NCBI RefSeq assembly: GCF_905203285.1
Contig: NZ_CAJKVK010000029.1
Coordinates: 1 to 22,481 of the forward strand
Direction: 5' to 3'
DNA length: 22,481 nucleotides
Source of the DNA: an uncultured Succinatimonas sp.
GTDB lineage: Bacteria; Pseudomonadota; Gammaproteobacteria; Enterobacterales; Succinivibrionaceae
The notes below the pieces were generated by a model. That model saw only the letters and a list, made by a program, of their open reading frames with translations. It was not told the origin of the DNA and ran no database searches. Both the position numbers and the translations under genes were made by a program. The stretch's first letter is position 1. Each line of letters begins with the position of its first letter. Shown piece after piece: positions 16,605 to 22,481 of the stretch.

Positions 16605-17642
16605 TCATTCACTCGTATACATCGCTACTTCATCAATTTCCCTATTTGCACTGATAATCACATCCTTTCCTTTATTGTGATAGATAAAGGCGTTAGCAGG
16701 ACCACAGTGTTTATCAAGGCAGTTGCATTTATAACTGTGAGATTCTGTGTCAAATATAAGTTGCAGAAGTTCTTGTTCTCCTTCTCTGTAGCCTAAAACG
16801 ACGCAAGGTTTATTATCGATTTTATCTGTCCATATGGCATGTAAAAAAGGCATGCTGTCCGGATGTTGGTATTTAAGTTGATATTTGTTGTTTTCATCAA
16901 GTTCATAAATTTTTAACTTGTTTCCATGGAATGGAGATATGGTGATTAATTCGTCTTTACCGTCACCGTTTAAATCACATAACGTAGCATCGCTTGTAGG
17001 ATCTTCTATTAATCGGCTTATTTCCCAGTCTGTTCTTTCGCTGCTAGGCGGCTCTACTTTGAAAACTCCCTCATCACTACTCGTTAGAGCAAAATCTCCT
17101 TCAGGTCTATGAATTATATAGAATCCGTGATTATGGTATAGCTCGTCTTTAATGACGTTGAATCTGAATGGTTCCTTTATATTTAAAATATCTTTAGGCA
17201 GGGGAGCTGCAAAAATTTTTCCACCGGTGGAAAAATCACCGATAAAAGTGTGTGAAGATTTAATTGTGCAAGCGATTAAATAGTTTTCTTTAGGTGTTTT
17301 TAGTATTCCAAAACGATGAATGAACGGTAAGTGACATAATTTTTGGGTTTGCCATTTGAATAATTCTGTCGGATAAACAATATCTATTTCGCTGTAGATT
17401 GAATCATCCGGTGAATAGAATTTTTGGGTGGCAAGAAAAATTCCGTTACTATCCGAAACTTGTGTCATCGACATTGTTCCGCCCGGCTCATCCCATATCG
17501 TTGCTATTACATTGCCCTCAAGGTCAAATAAATAGCAAGGATCATTTTTTTCTGAAGCTACCAGAATGTAATCTTCATTCATGTATTTAAGCGGTGCTAT
17601 GGAGTAGCATTTGTTAAGTGTTGCTAGAACCTTTTTTTTCAT
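16605..17642 (-). CDS. FG-GAP/VCBS-like beta-propeller protein of unknown function
   Basis: I do not know a function for this 345-residue protein. It has no signal peptide or membrane segment, so it is probably cytosolic. The sequence is a series of short beta-strand blocks. One clear calcium-loop-like DLNGDGKDEL (223-232), preceded by a SDATLC stretch, is the type found in FG-GAP/VCBS propeller repeats. Conserved-looking blocks are PGGTMSMTQV (53-62), LPFIHRFGIL (105-114), NHGFYIIHRPEGD (171-183) and CGPANAFIY with ANREIDEVAMY near the end. A good AAGGA site precedes the ATG. It stands alone on the minus strand between gyrB and a parS-like site, outside the usual gene order, so it is an accessory insertion. 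Similar cytosolic propeller proteins occur, as I recall, in gut Firmicutes; this needs a search. Confidence 0.75.
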   Translation of the reverse strand: MKKKVLATLNKCYSIAPLKYMNEDYILVASEKNDPCYLFDLEGNVIATIWDEPGGTMSMTQVSDSNGIFLATQKFYSPDDSIYSEIDIVYPTELFKWQTQKLCHLPFIHRFGILKTPKENYLIACTIKSSHTFIGDFSTGGKIFAAPLPKDILNIKEPFRFNVIKDELYHNHGFYIIHRPEGDFALTSSDEGVFKVEPPSSERTDWEISRLIEDPTSDATLCDLNGDGKDELITISPFHGNKLKIYELDENNKYQLKYQHPDSMPFLHAIWTDKIDNKPCVVLGYREGEQELLQLIFDTESHSYKCNCLDKHCGPANAFIYHNKGKDVIISANREIDEVAMYTSE

Positions 17643-17708
17643 TTTGCTTTCCTTATGTGTGTTTATCTTATATTCATATTTTAATTTTAAATCTCAATAA
17701 AACAAATT

Positions 17709-17724
17709 TGTTCCACGTGGAACA
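17709..17724. other. parS-like ParB-binding site 1
   Basis: TGTTCCACGTGGAACA is a perfect 16-bp palindrome matching the chromosomal parS pattern TGTTnCACGTGnAACA, bound by ParB for chromosome segregation. It lies 67 bp upstream of the propeller gene start, about 6 kb from the dnaA operon start, the expected origin-proximal location. parA and parB are not in the window. Confidence 0.85.
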
Positions 17725-17841
17725 TTTCTTTTTTATTTGTTTGTATTAAATCTCAAGCGTAAATAATAAATATGTTACTCAACGTGCGTTTTGATGTAAG
17801 GAATATTGATACTCTTTTGTAAAAAGTAAGAGGTTGCTGCT

Positions 17842-18709
17842 GTGATGAAATTATTCAAGATATTTGTGAAAGAGTCTTTGTTTATTATTTTTCTATTTTG
17901 TTCTCTGTCTTCAGGTACTCAGGAAAATCCTGTTATGGATTTTAAACATAAAGTTTATCAGGATTTTAAGGAAGCAATTCATTCAGAAGATCTATATGTA
18001 AAGACTTTAGAGAAATTAAATTTTAATAGTGAAAGTAAAAAAATTCTTTTTAAGGAACATCTAAAGATCCTTTTTAGCAACGATCAGTTGGTTGAAAAAT
18101 TTTGGGAGCAATTCAGTCCCTTTTTAAAATCACCAGATTTCTACAATGAAACAGAAGTTAATTAAATTGTTAAAGACGCAACTCTAATAGGTATGTCTTT
18201 TATTGAAGATTTAGCTGTAAAAGGAATGCTCAGATTGAATGGTTCAGATAGGTTGGAGTATTTTATTCAAACCTATGAAGTAACGGATTTAATGGATGAT
18301 CGCACTTGTGCATCATTCCAATTTGGCAATGAATTTATTGATCCTGATGTTCTAAGAAATTTTGCAGTTGATTACTATAACTCTATATCTGATATTGCCG
18401 TTCGACATAAATTGGCCTTGGTACGAAAAGCCGTTTTGCGAAATAAATAATTATCCTCTACCAAAATTCATTTCATCAAATGACTTATACCTTGCTGAGC
18501 AAGCAATGATATCTGCTATAGATAATTGGGCAAAAGGTACTTCTGAAGATAAGGTACATAATTTTGCTTTAGTTTTAACAAATCCCGTAGCCTTTTCGTA
18601 CGCTGAGCAGTGTTCTGTTGCTAAGACTTTTTTAGAAATACTTATTTCAATCAATGGAAATTACGGTGACATTAATCGCATTCAGATTCTGCAAAGTTTG
18701 GTCCATTAA
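17842..18709 (+). pseudogene. Decayed gene for a secreted or lipid-anchored hypothetical protein
   Basis: Three ORF pieces together read like one protein of about 288 residues. The first (17842-18165; GTG start 8 nt after AAGAGG) begins with a signal-peptide-like stretch, FIIFLFCSLSSGTQ. After a TAA at 18163-18165 the same frame stays open through IVKDATLIGMSFIEDL to a TAA at 18448-18450. The coding then continues in the +1 frame (NYPLPKFISSNDLYLAEQAM, up to 18709). One in-frame stop and one frameshift are the simplest reading. No domain is recognised. It lies between parS-like sites 1 and 2. Alternatives are three real small genes, which is unlikely because the second and third pieces lack ribosome sites, or sequencing errors. 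Confidence 0.6.
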
Positions 18710-18714
18710 TTTTA

Positions 18715-18730
18715 TGTTCCACGTGGAACA
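18715..18730. other. parS-like ParB-binding site 2
   Basis: This is a second exact copy of TGTTCCACGTGGAACA, 1006 bp from site 1. Here the symmetry extends to a perfect 24-bp palindrome (18711-18734, outer arms TTTA and TAAA). It begins a few bases after the end of the decayed gene. Confidence 0.85.
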
Positions 18731-18827
18731 TAAATTTTGATTGTGAATAGAATTTTATTGATACTTTCGCAGGTAACCTTTTGAATTGTTAACTGGAATG
18801 TTGTAGTTATTTTTAATTGATAGTTGA

Positions 18828-18843
18828 TGTTCCACATGGAACA
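18828..18843. other. parS-like ParB-binding site 3 (variant centre)
   Basis: TGTTCCACATGGAACA differs from the other two copies by one base, which turns the central CACGTG into CACATG and breaks the symmetry there. It lies 113 bp from site 2, and its last base touches the T-tract side of the glyS terminator. Binding by ParB may be weaker than at the perfect sites. Confidence 0.65.
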
Positions 18844-18869
18844 AAAAAGCCAGCACGACGGCTGGCTTT
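18843..18869 (-). terminator. Rho-independent terminator of glyQ-glyS
   Basis: On the minus strand AAAGCCAGC, loop CGTCGT, then GCTGGCTTT form a 9-bp GC-rich stem followed directly by a run of T (complement of 18843-18848). It lies 18 nt after the glyS stop. This is the clearest intrinsic terminator in the window. Confidence 0.93.
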
Positions 18870-18886
18870 CTGGAGTAAAAAATATC

Positions 18887-20953
18887 TTAATAAAGAACTG
18901 AAATATCTGCAGTCTTTGAGAAGATAGCATTAAGCTTCTGCAGTATCGCAATACGATTAGCTTTTACCTGAGGATCTTCAACATTTACCATAACGTGTTC
19001 AAAGAATCCGTCGACATCTTCTTTAAGTTCAGCAAGAGTAGTTAAAGCTCTTTCATAATCGCCGTTGTTATAAAGCTTATCAATAACCGGCAATAAATGA
19101 TTTAAGTGGTCAACGAGCTTAATCTCTGCATCTTCTTTAAGGAGATTAGGCATAATATCGCCATCGTGTTTTTCGTTCTTAGAAAGAATATTAGCAACAC
19201 GTTTGTAGGCAGAAGCAAGATCGGTTGCTTCAGGAAGCTCTTTAAACTTGACTACTGCTTTGATGCGTTTATCAAAATCAAGCAGATTAGTAGGATGGGT
19301 AGAAAGAACTGCAGCAAAAATTTCGCCGCCGATATTCTGATCCTGATAGTAAGCCTTCAGTCTACCGAAAATATAGTCGGCTACATTCTTAGCAGTATTT
19401 TCAGCTTTGAATTTGTCTTTTAATAATTCACATCCTTTATTGATAACATCAACTAAATCGAAATCGAGTTTGTTTTCAATAACAATGCGAATAAGACCGA
19501 TGGCCGCTCTTCTTAAACCGTACGGATCTTTATCTCCTTTAGGAAGCAAGTTAATACCGAAAATACCGATTAAGGTAGTAAGTTTTTCAGCAAGGCTTAC
19601 AGAAATTTGAACCGGTTTGGTCGGGATTTTATCTCCGGCAAAACGAGGTAAATATTGTTCAAAAATTGCTTCCGCAACATTTTGATCTTCACCGTCAAGC
19701 TCGGCGTAATGCATACCCATGATTCCCTGGGTGTCGGTGAATTCAGTAACCAAAGTGGTTGCTAAATCACATTTGGCTAAGTGCGAAGCTCTTTCACAAA
19801 GCTTAGGGTCGGCGTCAATAAGAGTTGCAATATAAGCAGCTAGCTTTCCGACAATTTCAGAACGGTAAGCAATTGTTCCGATGTCTTTTTGATAGACAAT
19901 GTTCTCAAGACGCGGGAAGAATGATTCTAATGATTGCTTGCGGTCTGTGTTGAAGAAGAATTCAGCATCAGATAAACGTGGTCTTACTACACGCTCATTT
20001 CCTGAAATTAATGCAGTAGTGTCAGACGGATTAATGTTGCTGACAAAAGCAAATTTTGGCAGAAGTTTTCCTTGTGCATCATAAATCGGGAAGTACTTCT
20101 GATCTCCTTTCATGGTGTAAACAAGAGCTTCAGACGGAACTTTTAAGAAGCGCTCTTCAAAAGAAGCTAAGAAAACGTGAGGGTTTTCTACAAGAGATGT
20201 TACTTCCTCAAGCAATGCATCATCTAAATCGGCAACTCCGTTTACGGATGAAGCGAGTTTTTCAACCTGAGCTTTGATAGAAGCTTTACGCTCATCATAG
20301 TCAGCGATAACAGCACCTTCATCTTTTAACTGAGATAAATAAGTATCAGCACTCTCAATAGTTAAAGTCTGCTGACCCATAAAACGGTGACCTTTAATGG
20401 TCTTTGATGAGCTTACGCCTAAAACAGTTCCTTCAATAAGCTTATCGCCAAACAGCATGCACAAGGTATGAACCGGACGAACAAATTCTTCTTTTTTATC
20501 GCCCCAGTGCATAAGCTTAGGGATAGGCAGGGAGCTTAAAGCCTCTTTAAACATCTGAGGGATTAAAGCTGCTGTGTCGGAGCCGTGTTTTACTGATTTT
20601 ATATAAAGCCATTCACCTTTGTCAGTTTTTAGACGATCGGCCTTATCAACGGTAATGCCGTTGGCAGTAGCCCAGCCAATTGCCGCTTTGGTGGGATTTC
20701 CGTTGGCGTCAAATGCTGCTTTAACGGCAGGTCCCTTTATTTCGATTTCACGGTCGGCTTGTTTGGTCTCAAGATCTTTGATGATTAAAGCTAAACGGCG
20801 CGGGGTTGCATACCATTTTGCGGATGAAAATTTAAGACCGGCTTGATTTAAATGTTTGACAAAATCGTCATGTAAAGCTTGAGCAAGTTTACGCAATGCT
20901 TTAGGCGGTAACTCTTCGGTGCCAAGCTCTAATAAAAGATTTTCGGTTGTCAT
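18887..20953 (-). CDS. glyS: Glycyl-tRNA synthetase beta subunit
   Basis: This is the tRNA-binding subunit of the two-subunit bacterial glycyl-tRNA synthetase, which charges tRNA-Gly together with GlyQ. It starts with LLLELGTEELPPKALRKL, the family signature. GHRFMGQQTLTIESADTY, LEEVTSLVENPHVFLASFEERFLKVPSEALVYTMKGDQKYFP and GDKDPYGLRRAAIGLIRI are typical central blocks, and a C-terminal DALR-type anticodon-binding region ends in FFEHVMVNVEDPQVKANRI. At 688 residues it matches E. coli GlyS (689). It starts 9 nt after glyQ and ends at a strong terminator. Confidence 0.98.
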   Translation of the reverse strand: MTTENLLLELGTEELPPKALRKLAQALHDDFVKHLNQAGLKFSSAKWYATPRRLALIIKDLETKQADREIEIKGPAVKAAFDANGNPTKAAIGWATANGITVDKADRLKTDKGEWLYIKSVKHGSDTAALIPQMFKEALSSLPIPKLMHWGDKKEEFVRPVHTLCMLFGDKLIEGTVLGVSSSKTIKGHRFMGQQTLTIESADTYLSQLKDEGAVIADYDERKASIKAQVEKLASSVNGVADLDDALLEEVTSLVENPHVFLASFEERFLKVPSEALVYTMKGDQKYFPIYDAQGKLLPKFAFVSNINPSDTTALISGNERVVRPRLSDAEFFFNTDRKQSLESFFPRLENIVYQKDIGTIAYRSEIVGKLAAYIATLIDADPKLCERASHLAKCDLATTLVTEFTDTQGIMGMHYAELDGEDQNVAEAIFEQYLPRFAGDKIPTKPVQISVSLAEKLTTLIGIFGINLLPKGDKDPYGLRRAAIGLIRIVIENKLDFDLVDVINKGCELLKDKFKAENTAKNVADYIFGRLKAYYQDQNIGGEIFAAVLSTHPTNLLDFDKRIKAVVKFKELPEATDLASAYKRVANILSKNEKHDGDIMPNLLKEDAEIKLVDHLNHLLPVIDKLYNNGDYERALTTLAELKEDVDGFFEHVMVNVEDPQVKANRIAILQKLNAIFSKTADISVLY

Positions 20954-20962
20954 AATTAATTC

Positions 20963-21886
20963 CTATTTTGCAGCGTCGTTATTTTTGCACATCGGGAAAC
21001 CGAGAGCTTCACGAGATTTGTAATAAGCTTCAGCTACTGCTTTGGATAAAGTTCTGATCCTTAAAATATAACGCTGTCTTTCAGTTACCGAGATGGCATG
21101 ACGAGCATCTAAAAGGTTAAAGCAATGTGCAGCTTTTAAGATGCGTTCATAAGCAGGTAAAGGCAACGGTTTTTCAAGATTAAGTAACGCACTGCTTTCT
21201 TTTTCCATCTTGTCAAACATGTTAAACAGGAATTCGGTGTCAGCATGTTCAAAGTTGTATGCTGACTGTTCAACTTCGTTTTGATGGTAGATATCGCCAT
21301 AGGTTACAACGCCGGTTTTGGTGTGTGCCCAAACCAGGTCGTAGATGGAATTTTTGCCCTGAATATACATGGCAAGGCGTTCAAGACCGTAAGTAAGTTC
21401 TCCGGTTACCGGATAGCACTCTAATCCACCGACTTGCTGGAAGTAAGTAAACTGTGATACTTCCATGCCGTTAAGCCAAACTTCCCAGCCAAGACCCCAG
21501 GCTCCTAAAGTCGGGTTTTCCCAGTTGTCTTCGACAAAACGGATATCGTTTACCGTAGGATCAAAGCCGAGCTCTTTAAGTGATCCTAAATAAAGATCCT
21601 GAATATCATCAGGGGACGGCTTTAAAATAACTTGGAACTGGTAATAGTGCTGTAAACGATTGGGGTTTTCACCGTAACGTCCGTCAGTTGGACGGCGGGA
21701 CGGCTGAACGTATGCGCAGCAAATCGGTTCAGGTCCTAAAGAACGTAAAAAAGTCATCGGATGGGAAGTACCTGCGCCGACTTCCATATCAAAAGGCTGT
21801 GCGATCATGCAGCCTTGACGCATCCAGTAATCCTGCAAAGTGAAAATCAAACCTTGGAAAGTTTGAAGGTCGTATTTATTTGGCAT
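20963..21886 (-). CDS. glyQ: Glycyl-tRNA synthetase alpha subunit
   Basis: This is the catalytic class II subunit of glycyl-tRNA synthetase, which forms glycyl-adenylate. It contains TFQGLIFTLQDYWMRQGC, then QPFDMEVGAGTSHPMTFLRSLGPEPICCAYVQPSRRPTDGRYGENPNRLQHYYQFQV, which includes class II motif 2. LERLAMYIQG holds the motif 3 arginine. At 307 residues it is near E. coli GlyQ (303). No T-box or other riboswitch is recognised in its 231-nt upstream region, and the ribosome site (ACGGAT) is weak. It forms an operon with glyS, 9 nt downstream. Confidence 0.98.
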   Translation of the reverse strand: MPNKYDLQTFQGLIFTLQDYWMRQGCMIAQPFDMEVGAGTSHPMTFLRSLGPEPICCAYVQPSRRPTDGRYGENPNRLQHYYQFQVILKPSPDDIQDLYLGSLKELGFDPTVNDIRFVEDNWENPTLGAWGLGWEVWLNGMEVSQFTYFQQVGGLECYPVTGELTYGLERLAMYIQGKNSIYDLVWAHTKTGVVTYGDIYHQNEVEQSAYNFEHADTEFLFNMFDKMEKESSALLNLEKPLPLPAYERILKAAHCFNLLDARHAISVTERQRYILRIRTLSKAVAEAYYKSREALGFPMCKNNDAAK

Positions 21887-22103
21887 TTTGTTTTATCCGT
21901 GGTACGACGTTGATGTTTTTTCCGGATTTTCCGGTTTTATGAAATAAGAAATCAATGGAAAAAGTCTCTTAAATAAATATAAAGAATCAAAATATAAGCT
22001 TTTGACTCCGCGTGTAAGAGCTTTTCCTTAAACGAGTAAGTCTAACACTTTATAAGCCTGATATCTACGGCAAAAACATAAGAGAAAACTATCTAAGAAC
22101 AAG

Positions 22104-22131
22104 AAAAGAAAGCGTCCTTATTCTTTCTTTT
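22104..22131 (-). terminator. Weak hairpin at the 3' end of tusA
   Basis: A 9-bp stem of almost only A and T pairs (AAAAGAAAG with its complement) has a 10-nt loop containing the tusA stop. A short pyrimidine-rich run follows on the minus strand. It is a poor terminator by composition, so some readthrough into glyQ is possible. Confidence 0.35.
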
Positions 22132-22354
22132 TAATGACAAAGCGGTGCGGGTGTTCGTCATCAGGTAAAGAAATGAGTGTATGCCCCATAAAATTGCAAA
22201 AAGCAGGGACATCACGCAGTGATACCGGGTCGTCTGACAATAAAGTTATTTCTTGTCCCGGAGCTGATTTTCTGACGAGATTGCGCAGCAGTGTCAGCGG
22301 TTCCGGACATGATAGTCCGCGGCAATCTAAAGTTTCGTTTTCTTTTTCAGGCAT
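22118..22354 (-). CDS. tusA: Sulfur-carrier protein TusA
   Basis: TusA is a small cytosolic protein that takes persulfide sulfur from IscS and passes it into the TusBCD/TusE relay for 2-thiouridine formation in tRNA, and to other sulfur acceptors. It begins ETLDCRGLSCPEPLTLLRN, with the catalytic Cys16 in the CPxP motif. LSDDPVSLRDVPAFCNFMGH is the other family block. At 78 residues it has the usual length (E. coli 81). It is transcribed towards glyQ. No Shine-Dalgarno sequence is obvious. A second cysteine, Cys11, replaces the usual small residue before the motif. Confidence 0.96.
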   Translation of the reverse strand: MPEKENETLDCRGLSCPEPLTLLRNLVRKSAPGQEITLLSDDPVSLRDVPAFCNFMGHTLISLPDDEHPHRFVIKKKE

Positions 22355-22391
22355 AAAAATAGCGTTTATAAGGAAAAAATTTAAAGAGATC

Positions 22392-22419
22392 TTGAATTAA
22401 ACAAGCCTCTTGATATAAT
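22392..22419 (+). promoter_or_regulatory. Promoter of the threonine tRNA gene
   Basis: TTGAAT (-35) and a perfect TATAAT (-10, 22414-22419) are separated by 16 bp. The tRNA begins 12 nt after the -10 element, so the primary transcript has a leader of only about 5 nt. Confidence 0.8.
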
Positions 22420-22431
22420 TACCACACTTTT

Positions 22432-22481
22432 GCTGGCTTAGCTCAGTTGGTAGAGCGCCTGTTTTGTAAACAGGGGGTCGC
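22432..22481 (+). tRNA. tRNA-Thr (anticodon TGT), truncated at the window edge
   Basis: The 5' two thirds of a tRNA is present: acceptor strand GCTGGCT, D-arm GCTCAGTTGGTAGAGC, anticodon stem CCTGT/ACAGG and loop TTTGTAA with anticodon TGT at 22465-22467, reading ACA threonine codons. The T-arm and 3' acceptor lie beyond the window. In related bacteria this tRNA often begins a Thr-Tyr-Gly-Thr-tufB cluster, which the next bases would show. Confidence 0.93.

Noticed and set aside
21887..22117. Possible structured leader, T-box or tRNA-like remnant upstream of glyQ
   Set aside because: I could not find a T-box motif, specifier loop or a foldable tRNA; the stretch is AT-rich with no strong pairing seen by eye.

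Overview
The window is a 22.5-kb piece of a low-GC bacterial chromosome around dnaA. Gene content and order (mnmE-yidC-yidD-rnpA-rpmH facing away from dnaA-dnaN-recF-gyrB, then glyS-glyQ and tusA) fit a gammaproteobacterium. The AT-rich coding, an oxygen-sensitive class III ribonucleotide reductase and a pqiABC operon would suit an anaerobic or microaerophilic member, possibly of the Aeromonadales/Succinivibrionaceae type. The lineage is inferred from gene content only.

Layout: (1) 102-6449, plus strand: anaerobic ribonucleotide reductase genes (nrdD, a small separate glycyl-radical ORF, nrdG), then pqiA-pqiB-pqiC for an envelope lipid-transport system. (2) 6459-10207, minus strand: mnmE, yidC, yidD, rnpA, rpmH, tightly packed and partly overlapping, covering tRNA modification, membrane protein insertion, RNase P and ribosomal protein L34. 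(3) 10383-16561, plus strand: dnaA, dnaN, recF, gyrB, the replication-initiation operon. (4) 16605-18886: an accessory island with a cytosolic FG-GAP/VCBS-like propeller protein of unknown function, a decayed secreted-protein gene, and three palindromes of the ParB-binding parS type. (5) 18887-22354, minus strand: glyS, glyQ and tusA. (6) At the right edge, a promoter and the 5' two thirds of a threonine tRNA (anticodon TGT).

The most striking observation is that class III ribonucleotide reductase appears to be split. The 755-residue NrdD ends just after its zinc-ribbon cysteines and lacks the C-terminal glycyl-radical segment. That segment is encoded 25 nt downstream as its own 52-codon ORF with a strong Shine-Dalgarno sequence, directly before the activase gene nrdG. 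The catalytic radical would then sit on a separate mini-subunit, comparable in principle to the spare-part protein YfiD/GrcA of pyruvate formate-lyase.

Other points: pqiA has no ordinary start codon upstream of its conserved zinc ribbon; the DnaA DNA-binding domain differs from the usual signature and no DnaA-box cluster is visible; and the parS-like sites flank a gene broken by a stop codon and a frameshift.
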